DNA of 64,000 nt from Planctomycetota bacterium (GCA_014584315.1 JACTNA010000005.1:1-64000), one strand, 5' to 3'. Positions 7,939 through 17,253 are shown, counted from the first letter of the stretch. Notes: generated from the letters alone by a model not told the origin. Numbers and translations: made by a program.

Positions 7939-10900
7939 ATGGTCGGATCGAAACGCCCGGTGAACGGTCGGCTTCACCTCGAAACGCTCGAAGCGCGGCA
8001 GGTGCTCGCCGCCGATCCGATCACGCAGGATCATCCCCTCTGGGCGATCCCGTACGGCACGGCGACCATCGACGGCCTGCCGAGCGACCCGGCGTGGTCG
8101 GACGCGTTCGTCGTGCACCGGGCGCTCCCGTTCCAACCGGGGGCGGCCGCGACCGTGCGGTTCATGTACGACGAGACCGGGTTCTACGCCGCGGCCGAGG
8201 TCAAGGACCGGTTCCTCTGGGCGGACGGCAACGGCGGCGGCGCAGGCAGCCGGTGGGAGTTGGAGAACGACGACTCCTTCCTCCTCTATTTCGATCTCGA
8301 CGGCTCGCGCGACGAGTTCTTCCGGGCCGACGACGTGGCGATCGGCGTCAACATCGCCAACCTCGACCGGCCCGTGAACGGCTCCGGCGCGGTCGCCCGC
8401 GGCAAGTATGTCATGGGCGACGGGCAGGGCGGCGCGCCCGGCATCCTGAACGCAGCGCCGAACGACCTCGTCACGTCGCTCCCCGAGGGTTTCCTGTACG
8501 CCACGGTCGTGAGCGGCACGGTCAATGACAACGCCGACCTCGACGAGGGGTGGACCATGGAGATGTTCATCCCCTGGTCCGCGCTCGGCACGACCGCGCC
8601 GACGCACGCTCGCACGATGGGGATCAACTTCGAGGTGATCTTCGACGACTCGGGCGACACGCGCGACCTGACCGACCGGCGCGATCTGCCCGAGCGTTTC
8701 GAGATGCCCGCGTTCGTGGACGACTTTATCACCGGCGTCCACAGCAGTTACACCACGACGCAGGCCGGCATCCGCGGGCCGGTGAACTACGCCGAAGCGA
8801 TGTTCATCGACACCCGCGCGGGAGAGCGGCCTGCGCCGGTCGCCGGGATGACGATCACAGACGCCACGGGCTACTCGGCACGGCTTCGGTTCGACGCCCC
8901 GACGGGCACCACGACCGGGCTTGGGCACGTCTCCGGCTACCAGATCCGCTACAGCCATGCGCCGATCACGAGCGAGGGAGACTGGCTCGCGGCCATGGAA
9001 TACGAGAATCGCCACGTGCCGAGGCTGGCCGGCCTGGCCGAGGACATCCGCCTCATCGGCCTGACGCCGGGCACGACGTACCACGTGGCGGTGCGGGCGT
9101 TCGACGCCGCTGGCGCGCTGGGCGACCTCGCCGGTTCCGTGCCGTTCACGACGAAGACCGTCGGTCAGGATCCATCGGGTGGGCTGCGCCTCGTGCCCTC
9201 GCCCCTCGGGCGGATGCTCGTCACCGAGCGCGGCGACGCGTTCGTGGCGGTGGGGGATCACCTCGGCCTCAGTTGGGCGTACACGCGCAACCTCTATCCC
9301 GGCAACGTGTGGGACAACCAGAACGGCGTCTTCCAGAACTTTCACGATCAGCCGTCGTTCGAGGGGCCGGCGGGGCCGTACTTCGAGGCGCTTGCGGCAC
9401 GCGGCGTCAACACGATGCGGGTCTATATCGAACTGCTGAACAACCACTGGCAGGGCAATCCGACGGTGCCGACCGGGCCGGACACGCCGATCATGGGCGA
9501 ACCCGACGGGCTGTATTGGCTCGAATGGCGGCCGGGCGAGTTCAACGCGCACATGCGCCAGTTCATCCGCAACCTGCTCGACGCCGCCGACCAGCACGGG
9601 ATCTACGTCATCCTCAGCGCGTTCGACACCTTCCACTACGACGAGGTGTTCGAAGCGTTCGGGGACTCCGGGGCCGCCGTCGAAGGCCCGTGGGCGCAGA
9701 ACTTCGGAGGCCCGCTGTCCTCGATCAACGACTTCTTCCAGACGCCGGCGACCCTCGAAATGGCGAAGCGGCGGATGGAGGCCGTCGCGGACTGGGTGAA
9801 CGAGAGCCCGTTCGCCCACCGCGTGCTGGGCTGGGAAATCCCGAGCGAGTGGGACAGTTACGAGTGGACGCTGAACGCCGAGGGCGACGGCAGCCCGGGG
9901 CGCGAGCCGGAGTTCGCGCGGCGTGCGCAGTGGATCGACGCGCTCGCCGCCCACATGCGGGCGTACGACCCGCACCACATGGTGCTGAACAGCACGATCG
10001 CGCAGGACCCGCGGGGGCCGCTCAACCGGGTCAACTTCCTCAGCCGCAACTTCGACGCGCTCACCCCGCACTTCTACACCAACGCGAACGAGGAGCCGAT
10101 CAACAATCCGGACCCGGACCGCTCGATCCGCGCCGCGGTCGAGCAGGGCGCCATCACCGCGTACTGGCTGACGCACGAGTCGCAGCGTCGCCCGATCCTC
10201 AACGGCGAGTGGGGAATGACGCGAGTGGACTGGCCCAACGGCAGGCCGGTCTACGGGCCGGGCTTCACCCAGGCCGACGACGAGGCCTTGTTCCGAACCG
10301 TCCTCTGGTCCGGTTTCGCTTCCGGGCAGTTCGGCACGCCGCTGCGGATCACAACGGACGAACTCGACTTCAACGGGTTCATCCTGACCAACGGCATGCG
10401 GGCGCTGCAGCAGACGATGGCGCGGTTCATCGCGCACACGACGCTCGGGTTCGATTTCGCCCGCTTCAACCCCGACTCGCTCGTCGCGAGGATGTCCTCG
10501 ACCAACTCCTCCGGCGACCTGCTGCACCTCTTCGGCGGGTCCGACCGCGAGCAGGGCCTGGTGTACCTCCTGAAGGACTCGAACGTGCGGGCCGGAACGG
10601 TGCAGGGCGCGAAGCTGACCCTGAGCGGCCTCATCCCCGACACGATGTACGACACGGAGGTCTGGGGGACGGCGGCGGGCGTCACCGGGCCGGCCTCAAC
10701 GCAGGCCGGGCTGTTCAGCCCGGACGGCTCGCTCACGATCAACCTGCCCGCGTTCACGAAGGACCTCGTGGTCCGATTCCGCGCCCGGGCGGCGCACGGA
10801 CAGACGGAAAAGATCGTCTCCACGGAGGTCGGCTCGTCAATCGCCACGTTCGCCCTCGGCCCGGACCTGCGACCGTTCCTGCTGCTGACCGACGGCGAGA

Positions 10901-11901
10901 CGGGCGCGGTCACGAGGCAGGACATCGCGCTGCTCACGAACTTCCGCGCCCGCGTGCACGACATGACGCCCTACGTCACCCCGGACGGGATGCTGCACCT
11001 GGCCGTGACCGACGGCGAGCACCGGCTGTGGATCTTCAGCGGCGACCACGAACTCGGCGTCTGGACGGTCGTGAACAAGACCGCGGAAATCGGCGCGCCC
11101 GGCCTGACCGGCGACCTGACCACCTACCAGCCCAGTTGGGGATCGATCCACGTAGCGGGGCTGGATGCACGCGGGCACGCGATCAACTACTGGTGGGCGC
11201 CCGGCCTGCCCGTGTGGGAATACTCCGATCTCACCGCGCTCTTCAACGGGCCGACGATGACGGGAGGTCTGGCCGGCTACGTCGCCGCGTGGGACGGGCT
11301 GAACCTCGCCGGCCTCAACGGCGCGGGCGAGGTGATCGTCTACTGGTGGGCGCCGGGACTCACCGACTGGCAGACGCTGAACATGACGACGCTCTTCGGC
11401 GGGCCGACCTTCGAGGGCCAGTTGGACGCCTATGTCACGCCGTGGGGCGGCCTGAACATCGCGGGACAGACCTCGGGGGGCGAAGTCTGGACGTACTGGT
11501 GGTCGCCGCAACTCCGCGACGAGAACCTCGCCGCGGGTCGGCCCGACGCGTGGGAAGTCGCGAACATCTCCGACGCCGCGGCCGCGCCCGCGCTCGACCG
11601 GGCCGTGTCGGCCGCGGTCTCGACGGACGGCGGGATCAACCTGTTCGGCCTCACCCCGGCCGGCCACCTCGTGATGCTCCGGTTCTCGCTGGCGACGCTG
11701 ATCTGGAGCGCGAGCGACGCGACCTCGCTCGCGCCCGGGCCGGCGGTCGACTTCCCGGTGGCCGCGGCGTCCGCGGGCGGGCGGTTGATTGTCGCGGCGC
11801 GCGAGACGGGCGACGAGCCGGCGCTCGGCGTCTATACACTCCTCCTCGATGACGAGACGTGGGACTTCGAGTCGGCGGGCGTGTCGCCGATCGTTCTCTG
11901 A
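7939..11901 (+). CDS. Giant secreted glycoside hydrolase-like protein
   Basis: 1320 residues from ATG 7939, with a GGGAGG site upstream. It has no classical signal peptide but begins with the planctomycete-type motif LHLETLEARQVLAA. Approximate domains: a carbohydrate-binding family 9-like beta domain (34-260), a fibronectin type III-like domain (298-408), a TIM-barrel glycosidase-like domain (414-845), a beta domain (850-960), then a C-terminal repeat region. Likely catalytic acids are E633 in GWEIPSEWD and E757 in ILNGEWGM, placed as in GH5-like cellulases. The C-terminal part carries WWAPG/WWSPQ units at residues 1085, 1136 and 1187, exactly 51 residues apart, suggesting propeller blades. 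It probably acts on an extracellular polysaccharide; the substrate is unknown. Confidence 0.75.
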   Translation: MVGSKRPVNGRLHLETLEARQVLAADPITQDHPLWAIPYGTATIDGLPSDPAWSDAFVVHRALPFQPGAAATVRFMYDETGFYAAAEVKDRFLWADGNGGGAGSRWELENDDSFLLYFDLDGSRDEFFRADDVAIGVNIANLDRPVNGSGAVARGKYVMGDGQGGAPGILNAAPNDLVTSLPEGFLYATVVSGTVNDNADLDEGWTMEMFIPWSALGTTAPTHARTMGINFEVIFDDSGDTRDLTDRRDLPERFEMPAFVDDFITGVHSSYTTTQAGIRGPVNYAEAMFIDTRAGERPAPVAGMTITDATGYSARLRFDAPTGTTTGLGHVSGYQIRYSHAPITSEGDWLAAMEYENRHVPRLAGLAEDIRLIGLTPGTTYHVAVRAFDAAGALGDLAGSVPFTTKTVGQDPSGGLRLVPSPLGRMLVTERGDAFVAVGDHLGLSWAYTRNLYPGNVWDNQNGVFQNFHDQPSFEGPAGPYFEALAARGVNTMRVYIELLNNHWQGNPTVPTGPDTPIMGEPDGLYWLEWRPGEFNAHMRQFIRNLLDAADQHGIYVILSAFDTFHYDEVFEAFGDSGAAVEGPWAQNFGGPLSSINDFFQTPATLEMAKRRMEAVADWVNESPFAHRVLGWEIPSEWDSYEWTLNAEGDGSPGREPEFARRAQWIDALAAHMRAYDPHHMVLNSTIAQDPRGPLNRVNFLSRNFDALTPHFYTNANEEPINNPDPDRSIRAAVEQGAITAYWLTHESQRRPILNGEWGMTRVDWPNGRPVYGPGFTQADDEALFRTVLWSGFASGQFGTPLRITTDELDFNGFILTNGMRALQQTMARFIAHTTLGFDFARFNPDSLVARMSSTNSSGDLLHLFGGSDREQGLVYLLKDSNVRAGTVQGAKLTLSGLIPDTMYDTEVWGTAAGVTGPASTQAGLFSPDGSLTINLPAFTKDLVVRFRARAAHGQTEKIVSTEVGSSIATFALGPDLRPFLLLTDGETGAVTRQDIALLTNFRARVHDMTPYVTPDGMLHLAVTDGEHRLWIFSGDHELGVWTVVNKTAEIGAPGLTGDLTTYQPSWGSIHVAGLDARGHAINYWWAPGLPVWEYSDLTALFNGPTMTGGLAGYVAAWDGLNLAGLNGAGEVIVYWWAPGLTDWQTLNMTTLFGGPTFEGQLDAYVTPWGGLNIAGQTSGGEVWTYWWSPQLRDENLAAGRPDAWEVANISDAAAAPALDRAVSAAVSTDGGINLFGLTPAGHLVMLRFSLATLIWSASDATSLAPGPAVDFPVAAASAGGRLIVAARETGDEPALGVYTLLLDDETWDFESAGVSPIVL

Positions 11902-11931
11902 CCGCGGCCGGGCCGCTGCGAGCGAGCGCGC

Positions 11932-12852
11932 ATGGGACTGATGGTCCGGGTCAAGGCGTTGATGGCACGGGCGTTGCGCCCGGGCCTGGCCGGCGTCGTC
12001 GAGCGCGTCGCACGGCTCGAGGAGTTGGCGGCGTCGCGTCACACCTCGGAAGTCGGACGATGGAGGGGGGGGCTTGCCGACGGCAGGGCCACCCGGCCGA
12101 TCAACGGCGTGGACATCGAGGCGCCCGACCTGGCCGCGAAGTACCGCGATGAACTCGCGTTCTGGGTGTCGGTCGTCCGCAACCCCGAGAAGCACGAGGG
12201 GATCGGGGACTTCGAGCGCACGTTCGGCGCTTGGCAGCGGGACCGGATCGTCGAGTTGGGCAGGTTCGTCGGCGCGCCCGACGAGGACGACGTGCGGGCA
12301 TGGTGCGCCCGGCAGTCGGTCGTCGAGATCGGACCCGGGCCGTACCCCGCCATCGCCGCCGCCCGATGGAGGAGGGCCATCGCCGTCGATCCGCTCGCCG
12401 ACGGGTACGTGAGGGAGGACCTGCTCCCGAAGAACGCGCACTGCGATGAGGTTGTGTTCGTTGCCGCCCCGGGCGAGGCGGTCCCGGTCCCGGGCGGCGC
12501 GGCGGACCTGGTGATCGCGGAAAACTGCCTCGACCATGTCTCGGACCCCGCCCGCGTCGTGCTGGAATGCAGGCGGGTGCTTCGGCCCGGCGGGCTGCTC
12601 TGGCTGCTCGTGGACCTGATGGACTACAGCGATCACATGCACCCGCACTCGTTCAACGAGGAGAAGTTGCGGCGACTCATCGCGACCACGGGATTCGAAG
12701 TCGTCCGCGATCGCGTGTCGAAGGACCACAAGTCCCACCCGAACGCCTACGGCGAGTACCGGGCGTTGCTGGCCCGGCCGGGAGGGACGCGCGACATCGT
12801 TGGTCCTGCCGTCACAACACGGATCGCCGAGCCTGTGCGCGCCGGGGAATAG
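11932..12852 (+). CDS. Class I SAM-dependent methyltransferase
   Basis: 306 residues. Motif I is VVEIGPGPYP, a post-I acidic residue lies in AIAVDPLAD, and a Methyltransf_11-like region follows with ADLVIAENCLDHV and LRPGGLLWLLVD. The N-terminal 110 residues are a helical extension (VVERVARLEEL) without a recognised domain. Such enzymes often act on glycan or lipid acceptors; the target here is unknown. The gene starts 31 bases after the giant hydrolase stop and may be cotranscribed. Confidence 0.75.
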   Translation: MGLMVRVKALMARALRPGLAGVVERVARLEELAASRHTSEVGRWRGGLADGRATRPINGVDIEAPDLAAKYRDELAFWVSVVRNPEKHEGIGDFERTFGAWQRDRIVELGRFVGAPDEDDVRAWCARQSVVEIGPGPYPAIAAARWRRAIAVDPLADGYVREDLLPKNAHCDEVVFVAAPGEAVPVPGGAADLVIAENCLDHVSDPARVVLECRRVLRPGGLLWLLVDLMDYSDHMHPHSFNEEKLRRLIATTGFEVVRDRVSKDHKSHPNAYGEYRALLARPGGTRDIVGPAVTTRIAEPVRAGE

Positions 12853-12867
12853 CCGCAACCCCGACCT

Positions 12868-13980
12868 TCAGGACGCCGCACGAACCGGCCGGGGGATCGC
12901 GTCGGCCAGAGCGGCGGCGAACGCGTCGATCTGCCCCGGCGCGTGCTCGCTGGAGACCATCAGCCGGAAGTACACCGGCGCGGGGCCGCCGGGGTAATCG
13001 ATGACCGGCGCCCGGAACCCGGCGGCGTCCAGCGCGATCCGAGCGTGCTCCATGTCGTCGCGCGTGCCGAGCGTGAAGGTCACGATCGGCGTCGGATCGG
13101 CGCAGACCGACAGACCGAGGCGAACCGCGTGCCCACGCAGCCGCGCGGCGTTGTCTCGCAGGCGTTCGAGCCGCGAAGGCTCGTCGCGCATGACGCGCAG
13201 ACCTTCCCGCGCAGCCTCGGCGAGCGCGGGCGGCACGGGCGTCGTGCACACATACGCCGTCGTCCGGCGTGCGCGATCGACAAAGCAGCCAGGCCCCGCG
13301 ACGATGCCGCCGGCGCACCCCAGGCCCTTGGCCAGCGTCGTCGTGACGGCGACGCGTGCATCGTCCAGTCCCAGGTGCGAGACCGTGCCCCTCCCGCTCG
13401 GCCCGAGCGTCAGGAAACCGTGGCAGTCGTCCACGATCAACAGGCCGTCATCCGGGAGCGCGGCCAGGAGGGAGCGCAGCGGCGCGATCCGTCCGTCAGC
13501 AGCGAAGACGCCGTCCACCATCGCCACGACGCCGTGCTCGGCGTGCTCCGCGGCCATGGCGGCGGCCTGGTCGGTGTCGCCGTGCCGGTAGACAAGCGAG
13601 TGCAGCCCGGCGGCCGCCGCGGCGTCGTGGAGGCTGGCGTGGGCGCGCTCGTCGAGCAGGGCGACGCCGTGCGTTCGTGCCGCCGCCTGCGCCGCCGCGA
13701 CGTTCGCCGTGTACCCGTCGGGGACGAGCAGCACGCGCTCCGCCCCGAGGAACGCGGCCGCCTCGCGTTCGAGGAGCTCGTGCGGGCGAGCGTTCCCCGT
13801 CGTCTCCCGGCTGGCCGACGCGCTGACGCCGAAGCGAGCGAACGCGTCCTGCGCCGCGCGCACGACTCGAGGGTGGTGCGCCAGGCCGTGGTAGTTGCAC
13901 CCGCCGAACGTGACGAGCGTGCGCCCGTCGCTCGTGGTCACGGTGGTCGCGGTGGCGGCATCGAAGGGGGGGGCGGGCAT
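12868..13980 (-). CDS. BioF-like alpha-oxoamine synthase family PLP enzyme
   Basis: 370 residues. Fold-type I features include TFGGCNYHGLAHHP at the N-terminus, a GVSASASRETTGN substrate loop, LIVDDCHGFLTLG (Asp/His contacting PLP) and the likely Schiff-base lysine K218 in TTTLAKGLGCAGG. The family (8-amino-7-oxononanoate synthase, glycine C-acetyltransferase) condenses an amino acid with an acyl-CoA. The glycine-rich substrate loop differs from standard BioF, so the substrate may be unusual. The ATG lies two bases after the stop of the DapB-like gene, and the two form one operon with the Dabb gene. No other biotin gene is nearby, which argues against a biotin role. Confidence 0.7.
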   Translation of the reverse strand: MPAPPFDAATATTVTTSDGRTLVTFGGCNYHGLAHHPRVVRAAQDAFARFGVSASASRETTGNARPHELLEREAAAFLGAERVLLVPDGYTANVAAAQAAARTHGVALLDERAHASLHDAAAAAGLHSLVYRHGDTDQAAAMAAEHAEHGVVAMVDGVFAADGRIAPLRSLLAALPDDGLLIVDDCHGFLTLGPSGRGTVSHLGLDDARVAVTTTLAKGLGCAGGIVAGPGCFVDRARRTTAYVCTTPVPPALAEAAREGLRVMRDEPSRLERLRDNAARLRGHAVRLGLSVCADPTPIVTFTLGTRDDMEHARIALDAAGFRAPVIDYPGGPAPVYFRLMVSSEHAPGQIDAFAAALADAIPRPVRAAS

Positions 13981-13982
13981 GG

Positions 13983-15023
13983 TCAGCGTCCGTGCTGCAG
14001 TCGTGCGGGCGCGTGCCGGTCGCAGGCCGGCGGCGCGATGCTGGACATCGTATGAAGGCCGGGCGGGGACGCCAGCAACGGGCGGATCGAGTTCACGGCA
14101 ATGGCGACCGTGGCCGTGTCGCCGTGGACCCCGCCCCGGATCGTCAGGTCGATCGGCGGGTCGCCGTCGATCCGCACGCTGTCGCAGGGGTCGGGCTGCC
14201 CTATGGCGGCGACGAACTCGAGCCGAACGGCATCCCTGCCCTGCCCGACGCCGACGGCCACCTGCTTCACGCCCGCCGCACGGCCCGGCTCGATCACGCC
14301 GAGAGCGCAGCGGAGCTCCCGATCGGCGATGACAGGCTCGACCGACTCGCTCCAGTCCTCGACCTCCAGGCCCAGCCGGTCGGCGATGAAGTGCAGGCTC
14401 TCCCCAAGCCCGACGTGGCGAAGCCAGCCCTTGCGGACGCCCCGCTCGAAGGCGTCCCGGTCCAGACCCGCCCCGATCTTGCGCTGGAACGGCACGCGTC
14501 GCGTCGAAGCGTCCTGCACGCGCTCCACCCGCACGCCGCGAACGCTCCGGCAGACGCCGGCCGCGACGACCGGCAGCAGGTCCATCAGGAAACCGGGATT
14601 CACGCCCGTCCCCAGCAACCGCCCGCCGCGACGAACCGCCAGGGCGTGGAGTTCGTCGGCCAGCAGGGCGTGACGCAGACGCGGATAGACCAGTTCCTCG
14701 CACGTGCTCACGATGGTCGCGCCGCGCTCCAGCAGGCAGCGGAACGTCGGCGCGCACGAGGCCAGCGACGAGACGGTCGTCACGATGGCCGCGTCGAACG
14801 CGGCGGAGTCCGCGGCCCGAGCGAGGTCCGCGTCGATCGTCACGCCGGGCGTCGTGCCGGGTGCGAACTCGGCCAGTGGACGCCCCGCGAGCGCAGGGTC
14901 CGGATCGACGGCGGCGACGACCACTCCCGCTCCGCGGGCGTGCAGGTCGCCCGCGATCAGCCGTCCGAGCGGGCCAAGCCCGACATGGAGGACACGCACC
15001 TGGTGGCTCGCGGAATCGGTCAT
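13983..15023 (-). CDS. Dihydrodipicolinate reductase-like NAD(P)-dependent dehydrogenase
   Basis: 346 residues. An N-terminal Rossmann fold is seen (VRVLHVGLGPLGRLIAGDL), with VVAAVDPDPALAG at the second strand and a GTGVNPGFLMDLLPV segment characteristic of the DapB-like/2,4-diaminopentanoate dehydrogenase group. True DapB is about 240-270 residues, so this longer form is more like amine dehydrogenases. The gene is the middle of a three-gene operon: its ATG overlaps the Dabb stop (ATGA) and its stop is two bases before the PLP-enzyme start. Coupling with a BioF-like synthase recalls amino-ketone chemistry, as in the ornithine fermentation enzymes, but the substrate is unknown. Confidence 0.65.
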   Translation of the reverse strand: MTDSASHQVRVLHVGLGPLGRLIAGDLHARGAGVVVAAVDPDPALAGRPLAEFAPGTTPGVTIDADLARAADSAAFDAAIVTTVSSLASCAPTFRCLLERGATIVSTCEELVYPRLRHALLADELHALAVRRGGRLLGTGVNPGFLMDLLPVVAAGVCRSVRGVRVERVQDASTRRVPFQRKIGAGLDRDAFERGVRKGWLRHVGLGESLHFIADRLGLEVEDWSESVEPVIADRELRCALGVIEPGRAAGVKQVAVGVGQGRDAVRLEFVAAIGQPDPCDSVRIDGDPPIDLTIRGGVHGDTATVAIAVNSIRPLLASPPGLHTMSSIAPPACDRHAPARLQHGR

Positions 15024-15454
15024 GGGGTCTCGTCGTGAACGTCGTACACCTTGATCCACTCGAATCGGGAACGCCACTCGGCGACCACGGCGACATGCAG
15101 CGGGTGGTCCACGTACGCCGCGTAGTCCTTCAGCGTGTCGAAGCCGACGTAGAAGGCAACGTCGTAGTCGGTCTCCACCGTGGGTCGCCCGGTATCGACG
15201 TGCTTCCCGCAGAAGTACGACGTGATGCCCGGGATGCGCGCGAGCCGCCGGTCGCAATCGTCAACGAGTCGATCGGCGTCCGCCCCGTCCTTCAGTTTGA
15301 AGAACACGACATGGTTGATGACGGCGGGCCGGGGGGGCAGCCGGGCGGCTTGGCCGGCCTCGGGCTGGGCGTGGCTGGGGACGATCGCCAGCGTGGCGGC
15401 CACCGCAACGGCAGCAGTCAGGCAGGTCGTGAGCAACGTGCGCCGGGCGTGCAT
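15020..15454 (-). CDS. Secreted Dabb (stress-responsive alpha/beta barrel) protein
   Basis: 144 residues from ATG 15454. A signal peptide (MHARRTLLTTCLTAAVAVAA) precedes a single Dabb domain starting at INHVVFFKLKDGAD and ending with FEWIKVYDV. Dabb domains form dimeric ferredoxin-like barrels and are often small enzymes or binding proteins. This one looks exported, unlike the two cytoplasmic enzymes whose genes follow it. The stop overlaps the next start by four bases. An upstream ATG at 15484 would add ten residues and is less likely. Confidence 0.7.
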   Translation of the reverse strand: MHARRTLLTTCLTAAVAVAATLAIVPSHAQPEAGQAARLPPRPAVINHVVFFKLKDGADADRLVDDCDRRLARIPGITSYFCGKHVDTGRPTVETDYDVAFYVGFDTLKDYAAYVDHPLHVAVVAEWRSRFEWIKVYDVHDETP

Positions 15455-15818
15455 GGGCGGTCTCCTGGAGGGTGGCGCCAGCATATCAGGGCGGCCCGAG
15501 GGCGTGGGGCCAGGACGTGCAAGTGTCTGTTCGCAATGGAGTTAGACGAGGACGGGAGTGGCTCGCCCGGCGACGATTCTCCGGCGGGCGAGGGCTCTCA
15601 TCGCGGCAGAACGTCCGCCCGCCCCGTTCCGCCTGCGGGTGTCGGCACCCCGCGGAGCAAGTCCCCCGGTTCCCCCTCGCACCCGGAAAGGGAATGGGCT
15701 AGAATGTGGATGTCCGGCGGGGCCAGGCGTCTGGTCCCGCAACTGGATCGCCGAATGCTGACTCTTGCCCGGGTTCAAGCAGCGGTCGGAAAAGCACTCG
15801 GGCAAGAGGATCGGGTTC
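15455..15818. promoter_or_regulatory. Divergent intergenic region and RRM gene leader
   Basis: These 364 bases separate the Dabb operon (minus) from the RRM gene (plus) and hold no convincing gene. TAGAAT at 15700-15705 could be a -10 for the RRM gene, giving a leader of about 110 bases. The leader ends in the hairpin described separately. Confidence 0.4.
15762..15808 (+). promoter_or_regulatory. Leader hairpin enclosing the RRM gene ribosome binding site
   Basis: CTCTTGCCCG (15762-15771) is perfectly complementary to CGGGCAAGAG (15799-15808). The stem continues inward with a G-U, a G-C and a U-A pair to 13 pairs in all. The 3' arm includes most of the AAGAGGA ribosome binding site (15804-15810), and the ATG is at 15819. 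Folding would hide the ribosome binding site, so this is a candidate thermosensor or autoregulatory element. Confidence 0.55.
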
Positions 15819-16139
15819 ATGAAGCTCTATGTCGGCAATCTCTCGTTCAGCACCACTGAGGACCGTCTTCGTGAGCTGTTCGAGGAGCACGGCCAGGTCG
15901 CGTCCGCCACGCTCGTGATGGACCGCGACACCGGTCGCCCCCGCGGGTTCGGGTTCGTCGAGTTCAACAACGATGACGAGGCCCGGGCCGCCATCAACGC
16001 CCTCAATGGCAAGAACATTGATGGGCGCGACCTCACCGTCAACGAGGCCAAGCCCCGCGAGAACCGCGGCGGTGGCGGCGGCGGCGGTCGTGGCGGCTAC
16101 GGCGGCGGCGGCGGACGCGGCGGACGGGGCGGCTGGTAA
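15819..16139 (+). CDS. RRM-type RNA-binding protein with glycine-rich tail
   Basis: 106 residues. One RNA recognition motif is complete: RNP2 is LYVGNL (residues 3-8) and RNP1 is RGFGFVEF (about 42-49). The last 25 residues are Gly/Arg/Tyr-rich (RGG-like). The architecture matches small bacterial Rbp proteins, known in cyanobacteria as cold-inducible RNA chaperones. ATG 15819 is chosen because the RRM begins directly after it; upstream in-frame codons lie within the leader hairpin. Regulation by that hairpin is inferred. Confidence 0.9.
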   Translation: MKLYVGNLSFSTTEDRLRELFEEHGQVASATLVMDRDTGRPRGFGFVEFNNDDEARAAINALNGKNIDGRDLTVNEAKPRENRGGGGGGGRGGYGGGGGRGGRGGW

Positions 16140-16165
16140 TCCAAACGCCATCCGAAGCACCACCC

Positions 16166-17233
16166 GTGCACATCACACCGGAGCCTTCGCGGCATCCGGG
16201 GGGAAACGCGACATCGGCGCCCGGAGCGGACGCTCCAACGGCCGATGGGGACGGAATCGGCTCGCCTGTGGATCGTGGCGGGCGAGCCGAACCGGCCGAC
16301 CTCGTGTTCCTCACACCATTCGTTGACGCGATCGAGAACGAGCCCGCCCCGCGGGCTTCGTTTTTGTTTCGACTCGTCAACCTGCTCGCGGTTGTGGTTC
16401 CCTTCATCGGGTTGGTGGCCGCCATCGTCCTCCTGTGGGGCGTCGGCTTCGGTTGGGTCCACATGTGGATGCTCGTCGCCGGGTACTTCCTCACCGGGCT
16501 GGGCGTCACCGTCGGGTACCACCGGCTCTTCACCCACAAGTCCTTCCGCACGAATCGCGTGATGACGGCCGTGCTCGGCGTCCTCGGCTCGATGGCGGTC
16601 GAGGGGCCGATCCTCGCCTGGGTCGCCACCCACCGGCAGCACCACCAGCACAGCGACCGCGATGACGATCCGCATTCGCCCCACGGGCACGGCGAGGGCC
16701 TCCGGGGGTTCTTCCACGGCCTGCTCCACGCCCACTTCGGCTGGCTCTTCCTGGGCCGGAAGAGCGACCCGGCCCGATATGCACCCGACCTCCAGGCGGA
16801 CCCGTTGGTGCGAGGCATCAGCCGGCTGTTCGTGCTGTGGGTCGTGCTGGGCCTGGCCGTGCCCGCAGGCATCGCGTGGGTCGTAACGGGGGCGTGGACC
16901 GGCGCGGTCCTCGGGCTGCTCTGGGGCGGGCTGGTGCGGGTCTTCCTCGTGCATCACGTCACGTGGAGCATCAACTCGGTCTGCCACCTGTGGGGATCGA
17001 GGCCCTACCGCACGCACGACCACAGCCGCAACAACCCGATCTTCGGCCTGCTCGGGTTCGGCGAGGGGTGGCACAACAATCACCACGCATTCCCGGCGTC
17101 GGCGCGGCACGGACTGGCGTGGTGGCAGTTCGACCTCAGTTACCTCGTGATCCGGTCGCTCGCGCTGCTGCGACTCGCCCGGGACGTCCGGCTGCCGCGG
17201 TCAGAGCACATCGCGTCGAAGCGGGCCGCCTGA
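16166..17233 (+). CDS. Acyl-CoA/fatty acid desaturase
   Basis: 355 residues from GTG 16166. Four or more membrane segments and the three histidine boxes of the membrane di-iron desaturases are present: HRLFTH (119-124), HRQHHQH (156-162) and GWHNNHH near residue 300. The family is the Delta-9 stearoyl-CoA type, which makes monounsaturated fatty acids for membrane fluidity. The first 60 residues are a non-conserved, Gly/Ala/Asp-rich extension, so the true start could be further downstream. It follows the putative cold-response RNA-binding gene by 26 bases, a pairing that would fit adaptation to low temperature. Confidence 0.85.
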   Translation: MHITPEPSRHPGGNATSAPGADAPTADGDGIGSPVDRGGRAEPADLVFLTPFVDAIENEPAPRASFLFRLVNLLAVVVPFIGLVAAIVLLWGVGFGWVHMWMLVAGYFLTGLGVTVGYHRLFTHKSFRTNRVMTAVLGVLGSMAVEGPILAWVATHRQHHQHSDRDDDPHSPHGHGEGLRGFFHGLLHAHFGWLFLGRKSDPARYAPDLQADPLVRGISRLFVLWVVLGLAVPAGIAWVVTGAWTGAVLGLLWGGLVRVFLVHHVTWSINSVCHLWGSRPYRTHDHSRNNPIFGLLGFGEGWHNNHHAFPASARHGLAWWQFDLSYLVIRSLALLRLARDVRLPRSEHIASKRAA

Positions 17234-17253
17234 GCGACCGGGCCGCGACGCAA

